Shown here: positions 7,590 through 17,257 of the stretch, piece by piece
How positions within the stretch are numbered: position 1 is the first letter of the stretch
How the letters are laid out: each line of letters starts with the position of its first letter
Assembly (NCBI RefSeq): GCF_000243255.1
Contig: NZ_CM001436.1
Span: 2,134,957-2,198,956 of the forward strand
Direction: 5' to 3'
Source of the DNA: Methanoplanus limicola DSM 2279
GTDB lineage: Archaea > Halobacteriota > Methanomicrobia > Methanomicrobiales > Methanomicrobiaceae
DNA length: 64,000 bases
The notes under the pieces: generated by a model
Seen by the model: only the letters and a program-made list of their open reading frames with translations
What the model was told of the DNA's origin: nothing
Database searches by the model: none
Position numbers and translations under genes: made by a program

Positions 7590-10500
7590 CTACATCCCTG
7601 TGACAGTTTCAATCCTGAAACTGCCGGCAGGAACCGACATCTCAAATCTGGCCCCTTTGCCTGGAACTCCGGTCTCCTTAATAGTTATGCCGGTAATTGA
7701 GAGAATTTCCCTGCTCAGGAAAAGCCCGTAACCTGTATTCTCACCAAACTTCCGGTCAAAAATCCTCTCCTTTTTACCTTCCTCAACGCCACGCCCATTG
7801 TCCTCAAAAAATATTACCACCCCGTCATCATTCTGCTTATAGTACAGCCGAATCTTATCTGCACCGGCACCATAACGGATAGTATTGTCTAAAAGGTTGT
7901 AAAAGACCTTCTCAAGCATCTGATCGGCATATACCATCAGTCCGCTGCACTCATTGAGAATCTCAATCCCACCGGTGTTTAAGCTGTATGGCTTACCTGT
8001 CATCTCAGAAATATCCATCCAGAGAGGTTCGTTCACACCAAGTTCCTCATACTCGCGTGTAAATTCTATCTGCTGCCTTACAGTTGAGGTAGCATTTTCC
8101 ATACGGCCCAGATAATCCGGCAAAGCAGGAGAATCTGCAAAATCCTTAGTAAGTTCAATATAACTGCTTAAAGCAGATATCTGGTTTAAAATATCATGAC
8201 GGGTAATTCCGGATAAAATCTTTAGCTTCTTATTTGCAACGGAGAGACTCTCCTCCTGTTTTTTCCTCTCTGAGATATCAATCGCAGTTGCAGCGATGTA
8301 CTCCGGAATTTCATCATTGTCCCTTAGAAGGACACCATTTACAAGCATCGGGAATTTCTCCTCCGCCTTATTCCTGTGCCAGAGTTCCTCAGCTCCAAAC
8401 TCACCCGCTTCAATCACCTTATCCATAAATTCCGGCAGTGAAAGAGAACCTCCCTCGTAATGGAGATTCTTCAGGTTAATGCCCGTCAGTTCTTCCGGAG
8501 AATAACCATGAATATCTGCAAAATACTTGTTATTATATACAATATTTCCATTCAGATCAGCAATGACCGAACCGTAATTTGCCTTGTCAAAGATTAACTT
8601 AAATCTCCTCTGCTCCTCTTCGGCCTTTCTCTTCTCCGTCACATCCTCGACAATCCCGATACCGCCCTTAATACTGCCTTTTCTGCCTTTAACCGGAGCA
8701 ACTATAATACGTACATACCTCTTTTTACCGCCGGTTTTTATTATGCATTCCTTCTCTGATTTTTCAGTACCGCCGGCTATAATTTCATCAATGGCAGAAG
8801 TTATGCATTTATTGTCAATTACAGACGCACTCACCCCTCCCAAAGATTCCGCAGGGAGTGAGGCAAAATCTGCAAATTTACTGTTATATCCGGTAATTAT
8901 CCCGTCTTCACCGAAGTAGAATTTACCAAGCGGAGATTCTTCAAATATCAGCCTGAACTTCTCCTCACTCTCACGAAGGGCACAGTTTATCCGGTTAATT
9001 GCAGAGATGTCATTGAGTGAGACCACAATCTGCTTTGTTCTGTCCGAATATCCGGCTGTGATACATATATCATGTATATCGCCTTTCCGGTTGACAAACT
9101 TAAATATATAATGCTTAGGAAGGCCTGCATCACCTGATTTCTGCCTTTTCCTGTGCCTCTCAAGCACTTTTGCTCTGTCATCCGGATGGATAAAATCGAT
9201 CCATTCCTTACTTTTAAGCTCATCTGCCGTATATCCGCTCAGCCTCTCAAATTCACTGTTAGCAAGAGCAATTTCATTGTTCTCCCCGATTATAAGAGTA
9301 GCAGTACCGGTATTTTCAAAAATTGCCCGGTAGAGATTCTCAGACTTTGAGAGCAGGTCATGTGCAGCGGCAATCTCGTCCATCTGCTGCCTTATCTCCT
9401 CCTCAGCGGCCTCAAGATCCTCATTCCGGATTTCAAGCTGATATCTGTTCTTTTCACTCTCGGTTATATCCCTGAAGGTCTCAATAGCGCCCTCCACCTC
9501 ACCGTCCTCATTGTAAAGAAGCGAGGCAATACCCCAGAGCGTTGTATCTTTTCCTTCCGGATCTCTGAATGTGCCTGATCTCTCAAGTTTTCCGTTTTTA
9601 TATGTGCAGGATTTGTAATTCTTTTTAATTGACTCTTCATCATTATTCAGGATAATATCTGCAAGTGTGAGTTTTTCATAACCGTATATGAATTTTGAGT
9701 ACTCATATTTACCTTTGCCAATCATATCTTCGGCAGAATGTCCGTATTTTTCTGCCATGGAGGCATTCCAGATGATAATATCCCCGTCTCTGTCAATTGC
9801 AAAGGTTGGATCAGGAAGGAGGTTTACAATATCAGACATTCTCTGCTGAGATTTCTGAATAATCCTCCGGGCGATGGCAGTCTCAGCCATCTGCTGTCTC
9901 AGTTTCTCTTCAGATTCTTTGATCTCCTCATTGGCAAGACTGAGCAGTTCATTCTTCTCCAAAAGCCGTTCCTGATAGTCAAGAATATTGGTGATATCCT
10001 GCCCCTGTGCCGTAGTGGCGATTTTCCTGCCGGAATAATCATAGATGTCTGCTATATCCCACTGAATAGTTTTGATCTCACCTGAGGCAGACTTCAGCTG
10101 ATTTTTAAAGCCTCTGACGTGCTCTCCTTTTGCCGTACCTTCCTTTAGTCTGAAATATTCAGCCATCTTCTCCGGCGATACGATTTCATCAGCCTTCAGC
10201 CCTATAAGCTGTTTTTCCGGAATTCCGGTGAGATTTGAGACCGCTTTATTAGCTTTTGTTATCCGGAAGTCATTGTCCCAGACAAGAACCAGGGATGCAG
10301 AACTGTTGAAGAGATTCTCCATATACTGGTTTGTTTCAGTGAGAATATGCTGGGCTTTTGAAATTTCATCATACTGCTGCCTGATCTCCTCTTCAGCAGC
10401 TGCAAGGTCCTCATTCCGGGACTCAAGCTCAGCTCTGTTCTTCTCAATTGCAGTTATATCCCTGAAGGTCTCAATAGCACCCTCCACCTCACCCTCTTCA

Positions 10501-12233
10501 TTGTACAGAAGAGTTGCAACACCCCAGAGGGTCTTCTCCTCACCATTTAAATCTTTAAAAGTGGCAGAACCTTCAAGTCTTTTGTTTTTGTAGGAAAATG
10601 ACCGGTAATTCTGTTTTATAGCCCCTTCATCATAGTTCAGAATAATATCGGCAAGGGTTGGACGGTCATACCCGTACATCAGTTCTGAGTACTCGCGGTT
10701 GCACTTCCCAACCATCTCCTCCGCAGAATGTCCGTACATCTCTGCCATTGCAGCATTCCATACAAAGATTTCTCCGGATTTGTCAATTGCAAAGGTGGGG
10801 TCAGGGAGGAGATTGATAAAATCAGACATCCTCTTCTCGGATTTCTCAATTATCTTTCTGGACGATACAATCTCATCCATCTGCTGGCGGAGTTCTTCTT
10901 CAGCAGCCGCTATCTCCTCATAGGCAAGATTGAGCCTCTCATTCTTCTGCAGGAGGTAGTTTTGAGCATTTAATAGATCAGAGATGTCATACCCCTGCGC
11001 AATGGTAGAGATTTTCCTGCCGGAATGATCGTAAATATCTGCAATATCAAGATGTATTGTCCGAACCTCACCGGAAGAATCCTTTACCTGCACTTCAAAA
11101 CCCCGTATCTGCTCACCGGGATTTAAACTCCTTAATTTTCCTTCAAGTTCGCATCTCTTATCCGGAGATATAATATTATCAAGTAAAAGATCTTTCTGCT
11201 CATTCTCCAAAATTCCCGTGAGTTTTGAGACAGCTTCATTTGCTTTTGTTATCCGGAAGTCATTGTCCCAGACAAGAACCAGGGATGCAGAACTGTTGAA
11301 GAGATTTTCCATATACTGGTTTGACTCGGCAAGGGCATGCTCTGATTTTGAAATCTCGTCAAGCTGCTGCCTTATCTCTTCCTCTGCCGCTGCAAGATCC
11401 TCATTTATCTTTAAGAGAGCATTGTTCTTCTCAGCAAGCTCTCTTTCTGCATTGACTTTATCGGTAATATCGGCACTGTTGCCCCTGATCCCGGTTACTG
11501 TCCCTTTATCATCAATTATCGGAACAAAGACCACCTTGTAGTGGTGAGTCTTTCCGTCAGGCATAGTTATTGAAGATTCTGCCCGCACAGCCTCTTTTGT
11601 CCGGTAAACTTTCTCATGAAGTTCATAGAGGTATTCATAGGTCTCTTTTGGAAAACCAAGCTCCTCATACGTTTTCCCGACAATCTCCTCCTCACTCCTG
11701 CCTAAGAATTCACAGAGGCTTCTGTTTGCGGTTTTGAACCGGTTATCAGGGTCATAGCTGTATATAAAATTAGGAGAGTGCTCTACAAGGGACCTGTACT
11801 TCTTCTCTGATTTATACAGTTCTTTCTCATAGCTTCTGGCTTTAACAGCATGCCTGACTTTATACAGAAGTTCTGTAAACTGGGATTTGGGCTCTCCGCC
11901 CTTCTGGACATAGAAATCAGCGCCATTGTTTATTGCATTGATAACAACTTCTTCACGCCCTCTTCCGGTGAAGATGATAAAGGGGGTAATGTTGTCATTC
12001 TGCCTGAAATGTTTTAAAAATTCAATGCCGTCCATTCCCGGCATCTGGTAATCTGAGATAATACAGTCAAAATTCTGCTCATTAGAAAGATTTAATCCTT
12101 CTTTCGCATCCAGGGCCGTTGTTACACTGAAATTACCAAACCTCTCAATGTAAATTTTGCCAACGTCAAGGAGCATAGGCTCATCATCGACGTAAAGTAA
12201 TGATATTATAGAATTTTCCCCTGTCATATGCAT
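7590..12233 (-). CDS. Receiver/multi-PAS histidine kinase (1547 aa)
   Basis: Domains in order: a CheY-like receiver at about 10-125 (LLYVDDEPM, phospho-acceptor in IISDYQMPG, K in VQKGGEPK); eight PAS domains starting near 145, 310, 470, 640, 800, 970, 1100 and 1220, separated by Glu/Gln-rich coiled coils of the type NEDLAAAEEEIRQQ; a phospho-acceptor helix near 1340 (ITRHDILNQISALSSYIEL); and a C-terminal HATPase_c domain with N-box NLLDNTIRYG, G1 FFEDNGRGV and G2 GENTGYGLFLSREI. There is no membrane segment, so it is a cytoplasmic sensor. PAS 2-3 and PAS 4-5 are duplicates. It is transcribed alone, and its target is unknown because no separate output regulator is nearby. A related partial protein starts at 62224. 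Confidence 0.92.
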   Translation of the reverse strand: MHMTGENSIISLLYVDDEPMLLDVGKIYIERFGNFSVTTALDAKEGLNLSNEQNFDCIISDYQMPGMDGIEFLKHFRQNDNITPFIIFTGRGREEVVINAINNGADFYVQKGGEPKSQFTELLYKVRHAVKARSYEKELYKSEKKYRSLVEHSPNFIYSYDPDNRFKTANRSLCEFLGRSEEEIVGKTYEELGFPKETYEYLYELHEKVYRTKEAVRAESSITMPDGKTHHYKVVFVPIIDDKGTVTGIRGNSADITDKVNAERELAEKNNALLKINEDLAAAEEEIRQQLDEISKSEHALAESNQYMENLFNSSASLVLVWDNDFRITKANEAVSKLTGILENEQKDLLLDNIISPDKRCELEGKLRSLNPGEQIRGFEVQVKDSSGEVRTIHLDIADIYDHSGRKISTIAQGYDISDLLNAQNYLLQKNERLNLAYEEIAAAEEELRQQMDEIVSSRKIIEKSEKRMSDFINLLPDPTFAIDKSGEIFVWNAAMAEMYGHSAEEMVGKCNREYSELMYGYDRPTLADIILNYDEGAIKQNYRSFSYKNKRLEGSATFKDLNGEEKTLWGVATLLYNEEGEVEGAIETFRDITAIEKNRAELESRNEDLAAAEEEIRQQYDEISKAQHILTETNQYMENLFNSSASLVLVWDNDFRITKANKAVSNLTGIPEKQLIGLKADEIVSPEKMAEYFRLKEGTAKGEHVRGFKNQLKSASGEIKTIQWDIADIYDYSGRKIATTAQGQDITNILDYQERLLEKNELLSLANEEIKESEEKLRQQMAETAIARRIIQKSQQRMSDIVNLLPDPTFAIDRDGDIIIWNASMAEKYGHSAEDMIGKGKYEYSKFIYGYEKLTLADIILNNDEESIKKNYKSCTYKNGKLERSGTFRDPEGKDTTLWGIASLLYNEDGEVEGAIETFRDITESEKNRYQLEIRNEDLEAAEEEIRQQMDEIAAAHDLLSKSENLYRAIFENTGTATLIIGENNEIALANSEFERLSGYTADELKSKEWIDFIHPDDRAKVLERHRKRQKSGDAGLPKHYIFKFVNRKGDIHDICITAGYSDRTKQIVVSLNDISAINRINCALRESEEKFRLIFEESPLGKFYFGEDGIITGYNSKFADFASLPAESLGGVSASVIDNKCITSAIDEIIAGGTEKSEKECIIKTGGKKRYVRIIVAPVKGRKGSIKGGIGIVEDVTEKRKAEEEQRRFKLIFDKANYGSVIADLNGNIVYNNKYFADIHGYSPEELTGINLKNLHYEGGSLSLPEFMDKVIEAGEFGAEELWHRNKAEEKFPMLVNGVLLRDNDEIPEYIAATAIDISERKKQEESLSVANKKLKILSGITRHDILNQISALSSYIELTKDFADSPALPDYLGRMENATSTVRQQIEFTREYEELGVNEPLWMDISEMTGKPYSLNTGGIEILNECSGLMVYADQMLEKVFYNLLDNTIRYGAGADKIRLYYKQNDDGVVIFFEDNGRGVEEGKKERIFDRKFGENTGYGLFLSREILSITGITIKETGVPGKGARFEMSVPAGSFRIETVTGM
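10252..10316 (-). repeat. Internal duplication inside the kinase gene, copy A
   Basis: 65 bp identical to 11242-11306, offset 990 bp (330 codons). It encodes the start of PAS 4; the other copy encodes PAS 2. The surrounding 990-bp units are similar but diverged. Confidence 0.9.
11242..11306 (-). repeat. Internal duplication inside the kinase gene, copy B
   Basis: The partner of 10252-10316. Perfect identity over 65 bp, within a less similar PAS-PAS unit, points to recent gene conversion or a recent duplication. Confidence 0.9.
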
Positions 12234-12361
12234 CCCCTGTATCCGGTGTGGTTGCTACTCAATTATAATAATACTTATGATATGCAATGCTTATTTAATA
12301 TAATGGCTGACAGGCAATAATGATTATGGTTCCGGATCACAAACTTACTGACCGGTGAATC

Positions 12362-13021
12362 TCATGGCAGTGCTCCGGAAGTTTTTTTGGATATAACAAC
12401 CCAGAATCCCTCATCCCCGTGAATAATATCATAATCCGGCACCCCTATATCAACAAGCATATCCTTAAAACGCTTTATATTTTCATCAGACATATTTTTC
12501 CGTGAAAATTCCTCCCATTCGGGATTTTTGCGTATCATTTCGGCTGAAACACTCTCAAAAAGCTCTTTATTCCCAAACCCGCCACCGATATAAGTCTTTC
12601 CGCCAGGTTTTAATATGCGGTAAATCTCCTTAAATGCCGTATGAATATCATCCCAGAAGAACATTGAACCACGACTTATTATAAGATCTGCATAATCATC
12701 ACCAAACGGCATATCATGAACATCCCCACAGGTCAGTGTTATTCTCCCTTCAAGCCCTGCTTCTATGATATTTTTTGACGCTGCTTCCTGCATATCCTCA
12801 GAATAATCAAAAGCTATAACATCCAGATCAGTTTTTTCTGCAACTGCAATGGAAAGCGATGCAGGACCGCTTCCAAGATCAATACATATACCTTCATTTA
12901 TTCCAAATCTTCTGATAATATTATCCACAATTACCGGATATATCGGTGCAAATACAGTTTTGGCGATATTATTCATATTTCCTGAACCTTTTTTATCAAA
13001 TCTTTTCTTACTGTCAGTCAT
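12362..13021 (-). CDS. Class I SAM-dependent methyltransferase
   Basis: A 219-residue Rossmann-fold methyltransferase (Methyltransf_11/25 type). Motif I is CIDLGSGPASLSIA at about residues 46-60, the acidic end of strand 2 is VIAFDYSED, and motif III/post is LTCGDVHDMPFGDDYADLIISRGSMFFWDD at 100-130 followed by EIYRILKPGGKTYIGGG. The last feature is typical of small-molecule (arsenite, ubiquinone or mycolic-type) methyltransferases, but no substrate can be named. ATG 13021 begins a basic stretch; an ATG 16 codons later would also keep the whole domain. It is monocistronic. Confidence 0.85.
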   Translation of the reverse strand: MTDSKKRFDKKGSGNMNNIAKTVFAPIYPVIVDNIIRRFGINEGICIDLGSGPASLSIAVAEKTDLDVIAFDYSEDMQEAASKNIIEAGLEGRITLTCGDVHDMPFGDDYADLIISRGSMFFWDDIHTAFKEIYRILKPGGKTYIGGGFGNKELFESVSAEMIRKNPEWEEFSRKNMSDENIKRFKDMLVDIGVPDYDIIHGDEGFWVVISKKTSGALP

Positions 13022-13223
13022 AACAATAACCTGAAGTCTCCCGGATTAATAATTATATCCGGCAATACAATGATATAAATTAACAATTTGTAAAAAGAAA
13101 AAATGATTCCATTTACGAATGGAATTGGGGGAAGCATCTTATTTTTATCAGGAGAGTATTTTTAGGGATATTAACTGAAATTACCAAACCTGAAAAGATG
13201 AAAATCTGATTTTTAAGATAAAT

Positions 13224-14054
13224 TTAAAATGGCAGCCCCAGGAATGAAAAAACTCCTGCCATCTTAAGCCCCATATAGACCATGACAGCAATGAAGACAT
13301 ATTTAAGCTGCTTTGCCGGAAGTCTGTGTGCAGCCCGGACACCTGCCTGCGCCATAATAATAGCCGGCACTGCAAGAAGAACCCACTGAAGAAGGTTTAC
13401 ATAGCCAACAGAATAGGGAGGCAGTCCTGTAACCGAAAGTCCGTTTATAATATATGAAATGGTTCCGCCAAATGCCGCAAATACCATAAGTGCCGTAGAA
13501 GTGCCGACAGCATAGTGAATCCTGAAATGAAGCAGATATACCATCACCGGAATAAGTACAACACCCCCGCCTATACCGATAATTCCGGACAGCATACCTG
13601 TCAGGATTCCACAGATCAGGTATATATAGGTGTTATCCACAATGGGTTTATCCACTTTGGGTGTTCTGGCGGTCAGCATTCTTACTGCACTGATAATTAT
13701 TACAGCGCCAAATATACCTCTGAGCAGATCTGCCGGAATCATAGTTGCTGCATAACCACCAATAACTGCACCAAATAATCCTGCAATACCCATGGTAAAT
13801 GCCGCATTCCAGACGACAACTCCCCTTTTGCAGTGTCCATATGCACCGGAAAGAGCAGTCGGCAGCACAACCGCAAGATTAGTCCCGAATGTAACCAGAA
13901 TTGAGATCTGAGGGTCATAACCCATCGATGTTAAGACCCAGTACTGCACCGGAACCATAATGAACCCGCCGCCAACACCCAAAAGACCGCTGGCAAAACC
14001 GACTATAATTCCGGTGAAGAGAAGTATAAGTATGTAAATTAATTCCATTTCCAT
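13224..14054 (-). CDS. TauE/SafE-family membrane exporter, copy 1
   Basis: A 276-residue protein with seven to eight hydrophobic segments and two internally related halves, each with the glycine-rich family motif: GFASGLLGVGGGFIMVP near residue 20 and GILTGMLSGIIGIGGG near residue 160. The TauE/SafE (PF01925) family moves sulfite, sulfoacetate or other small anions across the membrane. The substrate here is unknown. The neighbour at 14185-15015 is a close paralogue, offset 961 bp. Confidence 0.88.
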   Translation of the reverse strand: MEMELIYILILLFTGIIVGFASGLLGVGGGFIMVPVQYWVLTSMGYDPQISILVTFGTNLAVVLPTALSGAYGHCKRGVVVWNAAFTMGIAGLFGAVIGGYAATMIPADLLRGIFGAVIIISAVRMLTARTPKVDKPIVDNTYIYLICGILTGMLSGIIGIGGGVVLIPVMVYLLHFRIHYAVGTSTALMVFAAFGGTISYIINGLSVTGLPPYSVGYVNLLQWVLLAVPAIIMAQAGVRAAHRLPAKQLKYVFIAVMVYMGLKMAGVFSFLGLPF

Positions 14055-14184
14055 TATATTACCACAACATCACTTCAGCCACTTCTGAAATGATTTCAGC
14101 CAGACAAAGTTAAACATATTCATTCAATCAACATTTTACAAAAAAAAGGAATTCTGCCGGTCAAAAAAAAGAGTGAAGCCGAAA

Positions 14185-15015
14185 TTATATCGGCAGTCCG
14201 AGGAACGTAAAAACTCCTGCCATTTTAAGCCCCATATAGATCATCACAGCTATAAATACATATTTAAGCTGCTTTGCAGGCAGTTTATGTGCAACCCGGA
14301 CACCCACCTGTGCCATAATAACACTTGTTACCGCAAGAAGGGCCCACTGAAGGATATTTACATAACCTAAGGAATATTCCGGAAGCCCAATAACTCCAAA
14401 CCCGTTTATTATGTATGCAATTGTTCCGCCAAGTGCGGTAAATGCCATAAGGGCAGTTGATGTACCGACAGCACTGTGCATCTTAAAGTGAAGGGCAAGC
14501 ACCATTACAGGAATAAGCACAACACCTCCGCCTATACCGATAATTCCGGATAAAAGCCCAACCGGTATTCCCCACAGGAGAAATGTGAGGGTGTTGTCCA
14601 CCGGACTTTTATCTAACTTTGGCGGTTTTGCGGTGAGCATTCTTACAGCACTGAGAAGTATTACAACACCAAAGATAACTTTCAGGTAATCACCCGGAAT
14701 CAGGGTTGCGATATACCCACCGACAATTGCACCAAAAAATCCGGCAATACCCATTGTGACTGCGGCATTCCACATAACAGCACCTTTTTTGTTATGGCCG
14801 TATGCACCGGAAACAGCAGTCGGCAGCACAACTGCAAGGTTTGTCCCGAATGCCACAAGTATTGAGATCTGAGGGTCATAACCCATTGATGTCAAAACCC
14901 AGTACTGCACCGGAATCATAATGAAGCATCCGCCGACTCCCAATAGTCCGCCGGCAAACCCGACTATAATTCCGGTGAAGAGAAGTGCAAGTATGTATAT
15001 TAATTCCATTTCCAT
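14185..15015 (-). CDS. TauE/SafE-family membrane exporter, copy 2
   Basis: Also 276 residues; it matches the downstream copy along its whole length (identical starts MEMELIYIL, shared PVQYWVLTSMGYDPQIS, shared ends KMAGVF-FLGLP). It differs at one glycine of the first motif (GVGGCFIMIP instead of GVGGGFIMVP). The intergenic sequences just before both genes also resemble each other, so the duplication included the promoter region. Each copy probably has its own transcript, since 130 bp separate them. Confidence 0.88.
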   Translation of the reverse strand: MEMELIYILALLFTGIIVGFAGGLLGVGGCFIMIPVQYWVLTSMGYDPQISILVAFGTNLAVVLPTAVSGAYGHNKKGAVMWNAAVTMGIAGFFGAIVGGYIATLIPGDYLKVIFGVVILLSAVRMLTAKPPKLDKSPVDNTLTFLLWGIPVGLLSGIIGIGGGVVLIPVMVLALHFKMHSAVGTSTALMAFTALGGTIAYIINGFGVIGLPEYSLGYVNILQWALLAVTSVIMAQVGVRVAHKLPAKQLKYVFIAVMIYMGLKMAGVFTFLGLPI

Positions 15016-15135
15016 AATAAATCACAAATTCATTTCAATCTGCTTTGAAATAGTTTCATCTGAGAAAGCTTAAACTTATTTATTTGTCTGAAAAAAAAGA
15101 TGAATTCAGATTTTTCCTGTCAAAAAAAGGGATGA

Positions 15136-16983
15136 TTAAATGACTTCAGCAATCTCCTCAAATGAGGCATCCTTTGGCACAGAAATAATCTCTCCTGTGT
15201 AGTTGAGACCCGGAGTATTTCTTAGATCATCAAGCTGATAGACCCTTGGCCCATACTGGTAATCTGTATCATCATACCACCAGTCAGGATAACCACCCTC
15301 AGTCACCTCTTCAGTAACAGGATCAGTCACAAGTCCGTTTGAATACTTAACGATCAGAGTTGCGGTGAGAGATTTCCAGTCATTAATTATATCCTCTCCT
15401 CTTCCAACCGTAAAATTGGTCATAAGGGACTTTGCACCGGCTGCATCTCCGGCAGAGAGGCGTTCACCGGCTATTTTATCAGTCTCCATAACCATCTCAT
15501 ATGACTCTGTCTCAAGCCTCTTCTGTTCAGACTGAATGTCATCAATCATAGCATCATACTTCAGCATCGCCCAGTTTGTGAGCAGATCAAAAGTCCAGTA
15601 TGCCGTGTCATAATTATACTTCAGGCGGCTTCCTTTTGAATATCGATCTGAGACAGCTTCAGAGTTTGCGTAAAACGGTGCATACACCGTCTCGTAGGCA
15701 ACCGCAGGGCCGAACCAGAGAACTCCGGCGGTCTCATCCGGAAGGTCAGGCCGTATCTGGGCGATATAACTGTATGCACAGAATATTGCCGATACAGGCC
15801 TTACGTTTGCACCGGCACGGACATCCATTGATGTCTCATTCTGAAAGTTGGTATGTGCGTCCATCGGTCCAAGGTATCGGTAAGGATTTCCAAATGCACC
15901 TGCTGCTTTACCTTTGGTCAGGTCAAAATCAGTTCCCTCATAATGATCCCTGAACATATTGAGTGCAGTCTCAAAATCAACCTTTTTATCAGGTTTAAAT
16001 GAGAACGGATACGCCTTTGTATATGAATTCTCAACATAAGGACTGAGATTAAGTGACGGTGCAAGTTTATCTGTAAGTCTCCATACCCTCATCAGGGAAT
16101 AATAAGGATGTGAATATTCACCATAGCTTACAGTAGAGAGCCAGTCAAGTGTGCCGTCTGCGGGTGACCACCAGCCGGCTTTTTTTGCAGCATCAAAGAG
16201 ATTTTCAGAGTAATACATATCAGGAGCACCCGGTTTAACCTCCCTTATCCGGAACTCATTTCCGGCAACAAATATCTCACCATTTGGCACCTTCTTTGCA
16301 GCCCAGAGTCCACCGGTCTCACCAGCCGGATTTCCGCACATCTCAATGACCCAGGCTTCCTCAATGTCTGCAAAGATGAGGGTCTCACCTGTTCCGTAAT
16401 ATCCATATTTATCTATAAGCTCACCGACAAGAAGAACGGCCTCCTCAGCTTTTGTGCACCGGCCAAGTGCCACATTTGAGAGTTCAGATGAGTAAAACAT
16501 TCTTTTGTTCACCTCTGCATCCGGTTCATACTTTGCATAGTCGGTGCATTCAGCGCTCATCAGGTTCTTCTCATTTATCATTCCATAGGAACTGGTATAG
16601 TAGCCATAGGTATGGGGCACCTGATCGATGTAGCCAAGAACGGTCATCTTATCCGGACTCCCCTTTCCTCCGGCAGCATCAGAACCGCTGTTTGGATCAA
16701 AGAAGATCGGTCTTTTTGAGCCGGGTTGATGATCTGCCGCAGGGATGTAGGTTAAAACCACATCGTCAATATTTCTCCAGTCTTTCCCGACACCATCATT
16801 GGTATGTCCGGCATACACCGAACCATCCTCAGAAGCATCAGCTGTTACAACAAAAATTGTGCATGCCGAAACTATGCCCGGAATGAACATTATAATAAAC
16901 AGTGCTGCCAGAATCACTGCCGGCAGTCTTCTCTTAAGCCCGTGTGAAGAGCTCAAATCTGCCCGGAATTTTAAATACTCCAT
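15136..16983 (-). CDS. C69-family peptidase, membrane-anchored or secreted
   Basis: 615 residues. Residues about 17-42 are a hydrophobic signal or anchor (AVILAALFIIMFIPGIVSA), followed at once by CTIFVVTADASEDGSVYAGH. In the C69/U34 dipeptidase family this Cys becomes the N-terminal nucleophile after processing, and the cut site falls exactly after the signal-like segment. Conserved segments follow: GYIDQVPHTYGYYTSSYGMINEKNL, then an AWVIEMCG strand, GEIFVAGNEFRIRE and the later TNFQNETSMDVRAGANVRP with VSAIFCAYSYIAQIRPDLPD. The role is probably dipeptide or peptide cleavage outside the cell. It is a single gene. Confidence 0.85.
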   Translation of the reverse strand: MEYLKFRADLSSSHGLKRRLPAVILAALFIIMFIPGIVSACTIFVVTADASEDGSVYAGHTNDGVGKDWRNIDDVVLTYIPAADHQPGSKRPIFFDPNSGSDAAGGKGSPDKMTVLGYIDQVPHTYGYYTSSYGMINEKNLMSAECTDYAKYEPDAEVNKRMFYSSELSNVALGRCTKAEEAVLLVGELIDKYGYYGTGETLIFADIEEAWVIEMCGNPAGETGGLWAAKKVPNGEIFVAGNEFRIREVKPGAPDMYYSENLFDAAKKAGWWSPADGTLDWLSTVSYGEYSHPYYSLMRVWRLTDKLAPSLNLSPYVENSYTKAYPFSFKPDKKVDFETALNMFRDHYEGTDFDLTKGKAAGAFGNPYRYLGPMDAHTNFQNETSMDVRAGANVRPVSAIFCAYSYIAQIRPDLPDETAGVLWFGPAVAYETVYAPFYANSEAVSDRYSKGSRLKYNYDTAYWTFDLLTNWAMLKYDAMIDDIQSEQKRLETESYEMVMETDKIAGERLSAGDAAGAKSLMTNFTVGRGEDIINDWKSLTATLIVKYSNGLVTDPVTEEVTEGGYPDWWYDDTDYQYGPRVYQLDDLRNTPGLNYTGEIISVPKDASFEEIAEVI

Positions 16984-17184
16984 GACAGAAAATATTCCTG
17001 CAATCTTATAAATACCCTCTTAAACTAACCGGAGATGACCGGATTTTTGGGAAATGACATCCAGAGTGCCTGCAACAGCTACAAAACCCTCAATATCAGC
17101 AGCTTTCTCATTAACGAAAAATCACTATTCCGACATTCTGGAGCCCGGGAGTTACTGCGCCAGTTATTCCGGCAGCAACGAAAT

Positions 17185-17219
17185 GCATAAATATGTACAA
17201 CAACAAACAATAATGTACA
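17185..17219 (+). promoter_or_regulatory. trp promoter with two TGTACA boxes
   Basis: A TATA-like 'gcataaatat' lies at 17185-17194. Two exact TGTACA sequences lie at 17194-17199 and 17214-17219, 20 bp apart, one abutting the TATA box and one over the expected start of transcription. TGTACA is the known TRP-box consensus bound by the archaeal repressor TrpY in Methanothermobacter. A Shine-Dalgarno 'gaggtgat' at 17241-17248 serves trpE. No trpY gene was seen in this window. Confidence 0.65.
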
Positions 17220-17257
17220 GAAATGACATCAAACAAACATGAGGTGATGCCGGTGGA

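Noticed and set aside
17054-17242. 62-codon frame before trpE as a trp leader peptide
   Set aside because: It contains no Trp codons, and archaeal trp operons are controlled by repressors rather than ribosome attenuation.
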